Below, one piece after another: positions 1 through 8,899 of a DNA stretch of 43,596 bases. This DNA comes from an uncultured Bacteroidales bacterium. GTDB lineage: Bacteria; Bacteroidota; Bacteroidia; Bacteroidales; WCHB1-69. Made by a program: the position numbers and the translations under genes. The stretch is from positions 1 to 43,596 of the forward strand of contig CAMKLG010000022.1 of NCBI GenBank assembly GCA_946413585.1, in the 5' to 3' direction. How positions within the stretch are numbered: the first letter of the stretch is position 1; the number at the start of each line of letters is the position of its first letter. The notes beneath the pieces are model-generated. The model ran no database searches. It was given only the letters and a program-made list of their open reading frames with translations, and was not told the DNA's origin.

Positions 1-44
1 CGACCGAACAGGGTGTGGTGACGAAACGTTTCGTGAAAAAATAG
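1..44 (+). CDS. C-terminal end of a T9SS cargo protein (partial)
   Basis: The reading frame that begins at base 3 encodes 13 residues, TEQGVVTKRFVKK, and stops at TAG 42-44. The rest of the gene lies before the window. The peptide matches the last 13 residues of the large gene ending at 5487 except for the final residue, so this is the end of a second protein with the same type IX secretion sorting domain. The two genes are therefore probably tandem paralogues or share a copied 3' end. Nothing can be said about the remainder of the protein. Confidence 0.75.
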   Translation, partial: TEQGVVTKRFVKK

Positions 45-128
45 TTTAGAGTTTAGGGTTTAAGGTTTATGGTTTAGAGATTGCCCTTAAACTCTAAACC
101 TTAAACCTTAAACCCTCAACCTTAAATC
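45..128. repeat. TTTAGGG-like heptamer repeat, direct then inverted
   Basis: The block holds degenerate heptamers of the type GGTTTAD (GTTTAGA, GTTTAGG, GTTTAAG, GTTTATG) on the plus strand to about base 80, then the complementary form (TAAACCT, TAAACCC) to about base 125. The halves can fold into a long imperfect hairpin. It starts directly after the stop codon and precedes a terminator. Similar blocks lie at 5488-5606 and 37804-37862. Confidence 0.85.
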
Positions 129-132
129 AAGC

Positions 133-167
133 AAAGGCCGTCCGGCAGTTTTTCGGACGGCCTTTTT
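133..167 (+). terminator. Rho-independent terminator
   Basis: A perfect 9-bp stem (GGCCGTCCG at 136-144, CGGACGGCC at 154-162) with a 9-base loop is followed by TTTTT. It is flanked by AAA on the 5' side. It ends the upstream cargo gene. Confidence 0.9.
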
Positions 168-201
168 GAAATATAAGAACTTTTACAAAAGAACAAGAAA
201 T

Positions 202-3200
202 ATGAAAAAACATTTATGGATTCTGACAATGCTGATCGGGATGTGCATTGCTCAGTTACAGGCACAGGTGACACTGCTCGACGAAAGTTTTGAAAACGGC
301 ATCCCGACCACTTGGACGCTGATAGATGCCGATGGCGATAACAATAATTGGATGGCTCCGACGTATGATCTTGACCCTCTGTATAATAATGGTCATACGG
401 GTTCCGGTTATGCTTTTTCGTTGTCCCGTAATGGCGTGGCGCTCACGCCCGACAACTGGCTGGTGACCCCTCCTCTCACATTGGGGACCAATAGTACGCT
501 GAGTTTTTTTAGAATGGTGGCCCGGAATCTGGCAGAGGAACACTATGGCGTATATATCTCCACGACATCTCCTACCGACACCTCCTCTTTCACCCTTTTA
601 TATGAGGAGACTCCCTCTTTGCAGACATTCGCATGGACACAACATACGTTGGATTTGAACAACTATTCAGGCACGGTCTATATTGCTTTCCGCCATTTCA
701 ACTCCACCAATCTAAATGTGATCGCCCTTGATGACATCACGGTGACCACCACCACCACGGCTGCCTCTATTTTGAGCAATCCTACGCAGTTGTCGTTTGA
801 CAATGCCATTGTGGGGGGTGCCACGCAGGCGCAGCCGGTGACGGTCGTGGCTTACAATGTCACGACAGGTCTCACGGCCACGACGGATGCTCCGTTTGAG
901 ATCTCTGCCGACAACATCAACTTTTCTGCTACCGCTACGCTCGCCGATACGGGTGGCGTGCTGTATGTGAGATACTTCCCCACGGATGAAGGAACAGACA
1001 ACGGTGTTTTGACCATTTCCGACGGTGCGGTCTCACAGACGGTCCTTCTGACGGGTACTAGCCTGGATTGCAGCTACATCACTTTGCCTTACGAACAGAA
1101 CTTTGACAGCACGGCGCTCGGTAACATGCCTGCTTGTTGGCAGCGGATCAATCTGTTTGAAAATTATGGTCTGAACTTCCCGTGTGCGATTGAATCCTAT
1201 CCTCATAGTGGCGAAAATTCTTTGGAATTTGAAAATGATTTCCAACATGGCACGCCTACATACGTGATTCTGCCTTTGATGCCCCAAAGTATCAACAATC
1301 TGCAACTCTCTTTCTGGAGTCGCAGAGGCGGTGCTTCCGCCGGCACCTTCAGTGTGGGCTATATGAGCGATTTGACGAACACCGGCAGTTTCGTCCCTGT
1401 GTGGAGCACGTCCGGTGCGACGGCTCCTTTCCAATACGAACCTATTGTGGTGAGTTTCCAGGATGCGATGGCCGATCTTTCTCAAGATAATTACATCGTG
1501 TTCAAATACCAATCCACCGCTTACTACTCTTGGTATGTGGATGATATTTTGGTGGAGGAGATTTCCACCTGTCCCAGACCTACTGAGATGACAACGAACT
1601 TGGTGACCAGCCATGCGGCCACCCTCTTATGGACGGGTTCTGCTGATAGTTATGTGGTGTATTATAGACCTGATACGGCAACGGTATGGGATTCTATCAC
1701 GAATGTTGTGTTGGGTGATGATGGTTTTGTGCTGGACAATCTGCTTGCCAGCACCACCTACGAATGGTACGTGGCTTCCGTCTGCCCGGACGGAACTTTG
1801 TTGGACTGCATAGGCACTTTCACTTTCACGACGGATTGCGAAACTTTTGCCGTTCCTTACTTGGAGGATTTTAACGCTCAGAGTAGTCTGCAGGACTGCT
1901 GGACTAAAATGTCGGGCTGGGCCAACGAAATTTTCGCGGGCAACCCTACCACCCCCGTTTCCTCCTACACCATCTGGAACTTTTCCAGACAGCAGATCTT
2001 TGGTCAATACCACCCCGTTTTGAATATTTACGGTACAGGCTGTAAATATTGGCTGGTGTCTCCTGCCATTGATTTGGGCACGCTGACGAATCCTGTCCTC
2101 ACTTTCGACCTGGCTGCGACGGCGTACAACAGTAGCGATCCCATTAACCCTCATGGCCAACAGGATGACAAGTTCATGGTGGTGATCTCCACGGACAATG
2201 GTGCCACTTGGAGTGCCGCCAATGCCACGGTTTGGAGCAATGACGGTTTGGGCGACTATGAATTCAACCAGATTCCCGCCTCGGGACAAGAGGTGACCAT
2301 CTCTTTGGCGGCTTATGCCAACCAAACGGTGAAGATTGCCTTCTATGGCGAGTCAACGGTGGACGGCAACGGCGATAATGACCTTCATATCGACAATGTG
2401 GCGGTGATGCAGGGCTCTTCATGCCCCAAACCGACTCAACTGATCGTGATCAATGAGGACAGCAACGCGGTTACTTTGGGATGGACGGAGATGGGCCAAG
2501 CCACTTCTTGGAACATCAAATACGGCCCTGCCGGTTTCGATGTGGAAGACAACACGGCGACGATGGTTGTGGCCAATGCCAATCCGTTCACGGTGACCAA
2601 CCTTGCCGCCGGTGTCCCTTACGAGTTCTACGTGCAGGCCGCCTGTAGCGACGAACCGAGTCTCTGGGCCGGTCCTGTCGCAGCTACCACAAACGCCTAT
2701 AGTATGCCTGCGAACGGCACCGATACGGTATATACCTGTGCTATGGTGATCTACGACAATGGGGGCATGCATGGGGATTACAACGCCTCTTGTAACGGCG
2801 CTGTGGTGGTTTATCCCACCATTTCCGGCAACTACATCACGGTTTCGGGTTCCTACGAAACAGAGCACAATTTCGATTTCATTCGTTTCTATGATGGCGT
2901 GGGCACGAATGGTACACTGTTGGGCGAGTTCTCCGGTAACGGCACCCTCCCGGTGCTTGTGGCTGCCAGTGGTCCGATGACCATTCAATTCACCTCAGAC
3001 TACGGGTTGCAGAATAGCGGATTTGAACTGCTTGTGAGTTGTAGCGACTGCGCGCCTCCTGCCAATGTGACGATCTCTGAGCTGACGGCCACCACGGCAG
3101 TGCTGAGCTGGGATAACGACGGCTCCTTGGACTGGATGGTGGAATACAAGGCGGAAAACGACACGGCATGGGAGACCCTGACGACTTCCGACACAACGAT

Positions 3201-5487
3201 CACTTTGGAGGATCTGAATCCGTTGACGACCTACGTGGTGCAAGTCTCCTCCGAATGCGGAACGGGATATTCTGATCCCCTTGTCATCACCTTCTCCACG
3301 CCTATGCAGGTTGCTTCGCTGCCTTACAGCACCGATTTCAACGAAACCTCCGACCGGAACTGGACGCTTAACAATGGTTCTTGCACGAACTATTGGATGA
3401 TGGGAAGCCTCAATGACAGTGTCAGTGCGCTTTTCGTTACGCCTAATGGCACCAGCGCTTCCTACAACAGCGAATCTTACAGTGTGGTTTCAGCTGAGAA
3501 GCTCTTCACGGTGGGACAAACGGGTGAGGTTAATATCAGCTTCGATGTGAAGGTTGGCGGTGAGGACATCTTTGACTACCTCAAGGTCTTCTTTGCTCCG
3601 GCCGATGTCACTTATCCGGCATCCACGGGCATTGTCTCGTATGCGGCTGCTGACTATTCCGTAAATGCTGTTGACTTCACGGACTATTTGCAATATTCCG
3701 GAAGCGGAAGCGAACCTTATATGTTCAATTTGACCAGCGGTAATACGGTACACGTGGAGGTCTCCATGCCGAATCCCAACACAGACCCGACGGCCAGCTC
3801 CACGGGTAAGTTGGTGTTCTTGTGGAAGAACGACCAAACCACGGGTACCAATCCGGGTGCGATTATCTACAACGTCTCTGTAATGGCTTCCACTTGTAAC
3901 ACTCCTTCCAACCTGACGGTCTCTAATATCAACAGCAATACCGCTGATGTCGCTTGGATTTCCGAGGCTTCTACCTGGAATCTGGAATACAAGGAGGTAG
4001 ATGCCACCACTTGGACTTCTGTCGTGGTGACGGGTACTCCTTCTTACCAGTTGACGGGATTGTCCACAGGTACGGCGTACGATTTGCGTGTGCAGGCCGT
4101 TTGTGGTGCCACCGAGGTCTCCTATTGGAAGAACGCCACTTTTGTTACGCCTTGTGATGCCATCAACACGTTCCCTTATACAGAAGGTTTCGAACATGAT
4201 GGCGCTATGCCGGAGTGCTGGAATCAGGAATATCTGAACGGTATGGTGAATTGGACGATAAATAGTGGTAACTACGGCACTGTTGGCATGTCTGAGGCGC
4301 ATAGTGGTGACTACAATGCTTATTTCCATAGCTCTAGCATTGTTTCAACCCGACTCGTCACTCCGCCTTTCGACCTTACGGGTTTGACGAATCCGTATGT
4401 GACCTATTGGTTTTCACAAGCTTCTTTTGGCGGTGATATTGATAACCTGAAAGTCTATTATCGTACCTCTCCGGCCGATGAATGGCATGTTCTGGCCCAG
4501 CATTTTGCCCCTGTCGCAGTATGGACCATGGACTCCTTGTCATTGCCTGCGCCGTCAGCCTCCTACCAGTTGGCTTTTGAGGGATATACGCACGATGGTT
4601 ACGGTGTCACCTTGGATGACATCACCATTAATGGCTCTGTTTCTGTGCTGACCGAACCGACGGCCACCACCGCTGCGGCCACCAATGTGCAGCAGACGAG
4701 CGCCACCCTCAACGGTTCCATCAGCAATCCTGACAACGTGACGATTACCGCGCAAGGTTTCGAATGGAAGGCCAGTGCCAGCGGTACCTACGTGGCTGTG
4801 AACGCCTCGGGCACAACGATGACCTACAACCTCACTGGTTTGACGGCCAGCACGGATTACACCTACCGCGCATTCGTGACCACGGCCAACGGTACACACT
4901 ACGGGGATGAGGTGACCTTCACGACATCAGAAGAGTCAGGAAACCCGTGCGAAACCCCGACGGAATTGAACCAACTTATATCTGCAAAAGAAATTGGTGC
5001 AATTACGGTTTCTTGGATTGATAATGCTGGTGCAACGCAATGGAATTTAAATTATCGTCCACTTAACGGTACCACTTGGATTACGGAGTCTGTTTCAACC
5101 TATCCTACGTACACCATTCCAAATCTGGTGAATGGCGATCAGTATGAAGTTCGTGTACAGGCTGTGTGTTCTGAAGATAACCTAAGTGAATGGTCTTCGA
5201 TTCTCATTGCTACTGCCACTAATAGCGGCATAGAGAACTACTTGGAGAACAGCGTGACCCTGTACCCGAATCCCGCCAAGGAATACGTCGATATCCGCGT
5301 TGACGGCGATGTGAATGTCAAGGGAATGGAAGTGTATGATGTGTATGGTAAGGTTGTTCGCACTGTTGTGGGGGCGAATAATGATTCTCCCATCCAAATC
5401 AACGTTTCCGATTTGTCCGCAGGCATGTATTTCGTGCGCGTGACGACCGAACAGGGTGTGGTGACGAAACGGTTCGTGAAGAGATAG
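202..5487 (+). CDS. Secreted multidomain adhesin-like protein with T9SS sorting domain
   Basis: This 1761-residue protein is predicted to be exported by Sec and then moved across the outer membrane by the type IX system. The start at 202 gives a clean signal peptide (MKKHLWILTMLIGMCIAQLQAQ); an in-frame ATG at 166 overlaps the preceding terminator. By eye the order is: choice-of-anchor J / cleaved-adhesin-like module (about 24-187), further such modules near 290-456, 547-740, 1037-1230 and 1317-1480, fibronectin III-like modules near 459-546, 741-833, 951-1033, 1230-1316, 1484-1576 and 1584-1672, and a CUB-like module near 844-950. The last 80 residues carry YPNP (about 1687) and the Gly-Met-Tyr-Phe-Val-Arg pattern of a type A sorting domain. 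Porphyromonas gingivalis haemagglutinin/gingipain adhesin regions use related modules. No catalytic domain was seen, so adhesion or matrix binding is an inference. Boundaries are approximate. Confidence 0.9.
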   Translation: MKKHLWILTMLIGMCIAQLQAQVTLLDESFENGIPTTWTLIDADGDNNNWMAPTYDLDPLYNNGHTGSGYAFSLSRNGVALTPDNWLVTPPLTLGTNSTLSFFRMVARNLAEEHYGVYISTTSPTDTSSFTLLYEETPSLQTFAWTQHTLDLNNYSGTVYIAFRHFNSTNLNVIALDDITVTTTTTAASILSNPTQLSFDNAIVGGATQAQPVTVVAYNVTTGLTATTDAPFEISADNINFSATATLADTGGVLYVRYFPTDEGTDNGVLTISDGAVSQTVLLTGTSLDCSYITLPYEQNFDSTALGNMPACWQRINLFENYGLNFPCAIESYPHSGENSLEFENDFQHGTPTYVILPLMPQSINNLQLSFWSRRGGASAGTFSVGYMSDLTNTGSFVPVWSTSGATAPFQYEPIVVSFQDAMADLSQDNYIVFKYQSTAYYSWYVDDILVEEISTCPRPTEMTTNLVTSHAATLLWTGSADSYVVYYRPDTATVWDSITNVVLGDDGFVLDNLLASTTYEWYVASVCPDGTLLDCIGTFTFTTDCETFAVPYLEDFNAQSSLQDCWTKMSGWANEIFAGNPTTPVSSYTIWNFSRQQIFGQYHPVLNIYGTGCKYWLVSPAIDLGTLTNPVLTFDLAATAYNSSDPINPHGQQDDKFMVVISTDNGATWSAANATVWSNDGLGDYEFNQIPASGQEVTISLAAYANQTVKIAFYGESTVDGNGDNDLHIDNVAVMQGSSCPKPTQLIVINEDSNAVTLGWTEMGQATSWNIKYGPAGFDVEDNTATMVVANANPFTVTNLAAGVPYEFYVQAACSDEPSLWAGPVAATTNAYSMPANGTDTVYTCAMVIYDNGGMHGDYNASCNGAVVVYPTISGNYITVSGSYETEHNFDFIRFYDGVGTNGTLLGEFSGNGTLPVLVAASGPMTIQFTSDYGLQNSGFELLVSCSDCAPPANVTISELTATTAVLSWDNDGSLDWMVEYKAENDTAWETLTTSDTTITLEDLNPLTTYVVQVSSECGTGYSDPLVITFSTPMQVASLPYSTDFNETSDRNWTLNNGSCTNYWMMGSLNDSVSALFVTPNGTSASYNSESYSVVSAEKLFTVGQTGEVNISFDVKVGGEDIFDYLKVFFAPADVTYPASTGIVSYAAADYSVNAVDFTDYLQYSGSGSEPYMFNLTSGNTVHVEVSMPNPNTDPTASSTGKLVFLWKNDQTTGTNPGAIIYNVSVMASTCNTPSNLTVSNINSNTADVAWISEASTWNLEYKEVDATTWTSVVVTGTPSYQLTGLSTGTAYDLRVQAVCGATEVSYWKNATFVTPCDAINTFPYTEGFEHDGAMPECWNQEYLNGMVNWTINSGNYGTVGMSEAHSGDYNAYFHSSSIVSTRLVTPPFDLTGLTNPYVTYWFSQASFGGDIDNLKVYYRTSPADEWHVLAQHFAPVAVWTMDSLSLPAPSASYQLAFEGYTHDGYGVTLDDITINGSVSVLTEPTATTAAATNVQQTSATLNGSISNPDNVTITAQGFEWKASASGTYVAVNASGTTMTYNLTGLTASTDYTYRAFVTTANGTHYGDEVTFTTSEESGNPCETPTELNQLISAKEIGAITVSWIDNAGATQWNLNYRPLNGTTWITESVSTYPTYTIPNLVNGDQYEVRVQAVCSEDNLSEWSSILIATATNSGIENYLENSVTLYPNPAKEYVDIRVDGDVNVKGMEVYDVYGKVVRTVVGANNDSPIQINVSDLSAGMYFVRVTTEQGVVTKRFVKR

Positions 5488-5606
5488 TTTAGAGTTTAAG
5501 GTTTAAGGTTTAAGGTTTATGGTTTATGGTTTATGGTTTAGAGATTACCCCTAACCTCTAAACCTTAACCTCTAGGCTCTAACCCACAAACTCTCAACCC
5601 TAAACA
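5488..5606. repeat. TTTAGGG-like heptamer repeat, direct then inverted
   Basis: It starts directly at the stop codon of the adhesin gene. About eight heptamers of the type GGTTTAD run on the plus strand to about 5543, followed by the complementary form (AACCTCT, AAACCTT, AACCCTA) to 5606. Its first part matches the block after base 44, but contains extra heptamer units, as expected of slippage. Confidence 0.85.
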
Positions 5607-5612
5607 ATGAGA

Positions 5613-5650
5613 AAAGGTCGTTCCGAACAAAATCGGGACGGCCTTTGTGT
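5613..5650 (+). terminator. Rho-independent terminator
   Basis: A 14-bp stem with two G-T pairs (5613-5626 with 5633-5646) and a six-base loop ends in TTT. It resembles the terminator at 133-167 in sequence (AAAGGYCG..CGGCCTTT) and position, so the repeat-plus-terminator cassette is shared by both cargo genes. Confidence 0.75.
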
Positions 5651-5688
5651 TAAGGATAGAATCAATGGTCACTAGTCAAAAAAAATAG

Positions 5689-5696
5689 TATCTTTG
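5689..5696 (+). promoter_or_regulatory. Bacteroidota -7 promoter box
   Basis: TATCTTTG fits the Bacteroidota -7 consensus TAnnTTTG and lies 28 bases before the ATG of the glycosyltransferase gene. No convincing -33 TTTG was found at the usual spacing. Confidence 0.6.
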
Positions 5697-5723
5697 CCGT
5701 TTAATTGGCAATAATCTTTGAAT

Positions 5724-6461
5724 ATGCAAACAACCATCGTAATACCCTGTTATAATGAGGCGGAACGCTTGAACAAGGCTGAGTTTCTCGCCTATTTACG
5801 CGACCATGCCGATGTGCAGTTCCTCTTTGTGAACGACGGCAGTCGTGACAACACCCTGGAGGTGTTGCGAGCTTTTTCGGAAGAACATCCGCAGGTGCAG
5901 TATCTGGATGTGCAGCCCAACGGTGGAAAGGCAGAAGCGGTGCGGCGCGGCATGTTGCACGCCGCCGAGCATTTCCAATCCGACTATATTGGCTTTTGGG
6001 ATGCCGATTTGGCCACACCGTTGTACGAAATCGACAACTTCTTGGCCAACGCACGCAGAAAAGATTTTGACATTGTGACAGGACTGCGCCTCGCGCGATT
6101 GGGCGCGGAAGTGCGTCGCAAAAACCTCAGACACTATATCGGGCGTTGTTTCGCGACGGTCGCCTCCTCCCTCTTGAGAATTCCCGTCTATGACACCCAA
6201 TGCGGTTCGAAACTATATAAGTCCAATGTGGTGAAGGATTTATTTAAGGACTCTTTCGTCACTCGTTGGCTTTTCGACGTGGAAATATTGGCGCGCTACA
6301 AACAACAGCACGGGCGTGAACGGGCGCTTACGCGCATATACGAGTATCCGCTGCTGGCTTGGGAGGATGTGAATGGCTCCAAGCTGAAAATCACGGATTT
6401 CTTGAAAGCGCCGTTTGAACTTTTGAAAATCAGAAGAAAATATTTGAGACATAATAGATAG
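5724..6461 (+). CDS. GT2 glycosyltransferase, dolichyl-phosphate glucosyltransferase-like
   Basis: This 245-residue protein is a family 2 glycosyltransferase that probably moves a sugar from a nucleotide sugar to a lipid phosphate carrier at the inner membrane. The N-terminus reads IVIPCYNEAERL, followed by FVNDGSRDNT and the metal/sugar-nucleotide motif DADLATP at about 94-100; TQCGSKLYK and RWLFDVEIL near 155-180 are typical of the DPG-synthase branch. No membrane segment is evident. The ATG at 5724 was preferred over TTG at 5718. The next gene starts 23 bases downstream and encodes a GT39-like membrane protein of the class that uses lipid-phosphate sugars, so the two form a plausible donor/acceptor operon. 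Exact sugar and acceptor are unknown. Confidence 0.85.
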   Translation: MQTTIVIPCYNEAERLNKAEFLAYLRDHADVQFLFVNDGSRDNTLEVLRAFSEEHPQVQYLDVQPNGGKAEAVRRGMLHAAEHFQSDYIGFWDADLATPLYEIDNFLANARRKDFDIVTGLRLARLGAEVRRKNLRHYIGRCFATVASSLLRIPVYDTQCGSKLYKSNVVKDLFKDSFVTRWLFDVEILARYKQQHGRERALTRIYEYPLLAWEDVNGSKLKITDFLKAPFELLKIRRKYLRHNR

Positions 6462-6484
6462 CAATAAACAATAAATCGAGAAAA

Positions 6485-8731
6485 ATGAAAAGTTTTTTTG
6501 GAGAAAACAAGAATAATCCATGGTTCTGGACTTTTGTCGTCCTTTCGGTTGCATTATTGTTCGCCCTGCCGCTTATGAGCCGTTCGGCGGGTAATTCCGG
6601 GGATGAGGACGGATTCCAAATCCCGCAGGGTAAGAATGTCATCAATTGGTACAAAACCGACGGCGCGGATAGTACGTGCATGACTTTCAACAACTTGAAA
6701 TACTACGGTTCTTCGTTCGATGTGGTCACGGAGTTCGTCAACCAGACTTTTCATATCGACAATATCAGCCAGTCACGACATATAATGAACTCCCTGATGG
6801 GATGGTTGGCCATCTTGATGGTTGGGCTGATCGCTTATCTTCTGGGCGGGGCGCGAGCCGGAGTCTTTGCGCTGTTACTGATGTTCCTGTCGCCCAGGTT
6901 CTTAGGCCATTCGTTCAATAACCCCAAGGATGTGCCGTTCGCGGCGGGTGTCATCGCCTCCATTTATGGAATGATTCTCTTCTTCAAGCAGTTCCCGAAA
7001 GTGAAATGGTACACCTACGTCATCCTGATTCTCTCCATCGCGCTTTCCATCAGCATCCGTATCGGCGGCTTGATTCTGTTTGGATATTTTGGCCTGTTGG
7101 GTCTTATGTACTTGATTTTCATGCTGATTCGAAACAAGAAACCCCTGGAGGGTGATTTCATAACCATCAATACCCGAGGAGAAAAAACAGGTATGCTCAT
7201 CGTGAAGATGGTCGGTATTGCGTTGGCCATTTGCATCGTGGGCTATTTCGCAGGTCTGCTGTTGTGGCCTTTCGCCATGGAGTCGCCCGTCAAGAACCCG
7301 TGGGAAGCTTTCACGTTAATGTCGAACTTCGACATCGCTATCCGTCAGCTCTTTGAGGGTACCACGCAATGGTCAGATTTGCTGCCGTGGTATTATACCC
7401 CGAAATATATCCTCATGACCATCCCCATTGCGGTCATTATCGGAGTTGTGCTCTTCTTTGCTTTCTGCTGGTGCAAAAAAGAGGACCGTTTCTGGGCATT
7501 TTTCATCTTTTTCGTGTTCTTCTTCCCCGTTTTTTGGATTGTCTATACTCGCGCCAACGTGTATGGAGGCTGGCGTCACGCAATGTTTGCGTACCCGCCG
7601 ATGGTGGTTGCGGCCGGCTGGGGCTTCGACGGATTGTTGAAATGGATCGAGAAGAAACTGAAAACGAAAGAAGGGGAGGGAAGTGCTCAGATTTCTAAGA
7701 AGGGCCTTGTAGTCAATGTCGCAGGTTTGGCGGTGTTGTTGCTCCTCTTGATTGGACCTATCCGTTTCATCGTGGCCAATCATCCGTATGAGTATGTCTA
7801 TTTCAATGAGTTGGAAGGTGGCGTGAAGAAGGCTTTCGGCAATTATGAACTTGATTACTATTACCATTCCACCCGTGAGGCTTCCGAATGGATTATCGCC
7901 AATGCGCAGCCCAAACCCGATGGTAGCAAAACCCGCGTCGGCACGTGGCATAGCGCTTCTGTCAACTATTTCTTCAGAAATGATACGGCACTCTTTAGAC
8001 CGATGTTCATCCGTTGGTACGAAAAAGAGAATTCCGATTGGGATTATGCGATTTTCGTGCTCACGGGCATCAACCCCGACTATTTGAAGAGCAAAGCTTT
8101 CCCGCCGAAAAACACGGTCAAAACCATTGATGTAGATGGTGTGCCGATTGCCATTATCCTCAAACGGGAAGACAAAACCGATTGCGAAGCTTACAAGCTG
8201 AAAGAGGCAAACAGTCTGGATTCCGCGGTGATGCTTTATCACAAAGCATTACAGGTGGATCCGAACAATATGGGTGCGTTGGTTAATTTGGGCGAGATTT
8301 ATCTGCGCCAGGGCAAGATTGACAGTGCTCAGATGATGCTGAATCGCTATTTCGAGTTTGATCCCAAGGCGGAAACGGCCAACTATCTCTATGCCTATAC
8401 GTTGGTGAACCAGAATAAACTCAATGAGGCTTTGGATTTGTTGCATAAACTGCAGAAATACAATCCGAAATTCGGCTCAGCGTATGTTTTGGCTATACAG
8501 CTCTATTTGCAACAAAAGGATATGGTGTCTGCCAAGAAGGAGTTTATGAAAGTCATCGACCTCGACCGCGTGGACAACCAGATTGTGCAGCTTTGGGTGC
8601 AGTATTCGGCTATGCAGGGGATTAACCAGCAACAAGCCTATATCAACCTTTACTCCACCATGGCCAAGAGTCTCGACAAACGCGGGAAACACAAAGAGGC
8701 CGAGGAATATCGAAAATTGATTGGAAGGTAA
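6485..8731 (+). CDS. GT39-like integral membrane glycosyltransferase with TPR tail
   Basis: This 748-residue protein has a first membrane segment near 13-31, then a periplasmic-type loop with GDEDGF, and at least seven more hydrophobic segments up to about residue 425 (near 98-117, 124-140, 180-215, 236-260, 305-325, 340-355, 405-425). The pattern SPRFLGHSFNNPKDVPF and the acidic first loop fit the PMT/ArnT type of dolichyl- or undecaprenyl-phosphate-sugar transferase, where an Asp in the first loop is catalytic. Residues about 565-745 form tetratricopeptide repeats (such as NNMGALVNLGEIYLRQGKIDSAQ). It follows the GT2 gene by 23 bases and probably uses the lipid sugar that enzyme makes. The TPR part may recruit the acceptor protein. 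The substrate is unknown; a non-enzymatic member cannot be excluded. Confidence 0.75.
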   Translation: MKSFFGENKNNPWFWTFVVLSVALLFALPLMSRSAGNSGDEDGFQIPQGKNVINWYKTDGADSTCMTFNNLKYYGSSFDVVTEFVNQTFHIDNISQSRHIMNSLMGWLAILMVGLIAYLLGGARAGVFALLLMFLSPRFLGHSFNNPKDVPFAAGVIASIYGMILFFKQFPKVKWYTYVILILSIALSISIRIGGLILFGYFGLLGLMYLIFMLIRNKKPLEGDFITINTRGEKTGMLIVKMVGIALAICIVGYFAGLLLWPFAMESPVKNPWEAFTLMSNFDIAIRQLFEGTTQWSDLLPWYYTPKYILMTIPIAVIIGVVLFFAFCWCKKEDRFWAFFIFFVFFFPVFWIVYTRANVYGGWRHAMFAYPPMVVAAGWGFDGLLKWIEKKLKTKEGEGSAQISKKGLVVNVAGLAVLLLLLIGPIRFIVANHPYEYVYFNELEGGVKKAFGNYELDYYYHSTREASEWIIANAQPKPDGSKTRVGTWHSASVNYFFRNDTALFRPMFIRWYEKENSDWDYAIFVLTGINPDYLKSKAFPPKNTVKTIDVDGVPIAIILKREDKTDCEAYKLKEANSLDSAVMLYHKALQVDPNNMGALVNLGEIYLRQGKIDSAQMMLNRYFEFDPKAETANYLYAYTLVNQNKLNEALDLLHKLQKYNPKFGSAYVLAIQLYLQQKDMVSAKKEFMKVIDLDRVDNQIVQLWVQYSAMQGINQQQAYINLYSTMAKSLDKRGKHKEAEEYRKLIGR

Positions 8732-8751
8732 ATAATTCAGAATGAAGGATG

Positions 8752-8787
8752 AAAAAACGCTCTGAAATACATCAGAGCGTTTTTTTA
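8752..8787 (+). terminator. Rho-independent terminator (both strands)
   Basis: AAAAAACGCTCTGA pairs perfectly with TCAGAGCGTTTTTT around a six-base loop. The A-run and T-run make it work in both directions, which fits its place between the convergent GT39-like gene and cysS. Confidence 0.9.
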
Positions 8788-8794
8788 TGCCACC

Positions 8795-8822
8795 GTAGGG
8801 GCGAATAATTATTCGCACCTAG
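8795..8822. repeat. Palindromic repeat, GTAGGGGCGAAT family
   Basis: Arms GTAGGGGCGAAT and ATTCGCACCTAg enclose AATT, with one mismatch in the arms. Related copies are at 14522-14549 (inside a gene), 22368-22390 and 28553-28580. Confidence 0.8.
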
Positions 8823-8833
8823 ATTTACCCTCA

Positions 8834-8866
8834 AACAAATAGAGACGCCACAATGTGACGTCTCCA
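8834..8866. repeat. Palindromic repeat, GAGACG family
   Basis: GAGACG (8842-8847) pairs with CGTCTC (8859-8864), with an inner CACA/TGTG stem. The leading bases AAACAAATAGAGACGC recur at 34660-34675, so the two are related copies. Confidence 0.65.
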
Positions 8867-8899
8867 TGTATATGGTTTTCCGTAAATCAAAAATCACAA

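Noticed and set aside
45-128. Telomere or linear replicon end suggested by TTTAGGG-like repeats
   Set aside because: The repeats are degenerate, short, internal and recur between ordinary bacterial genes.
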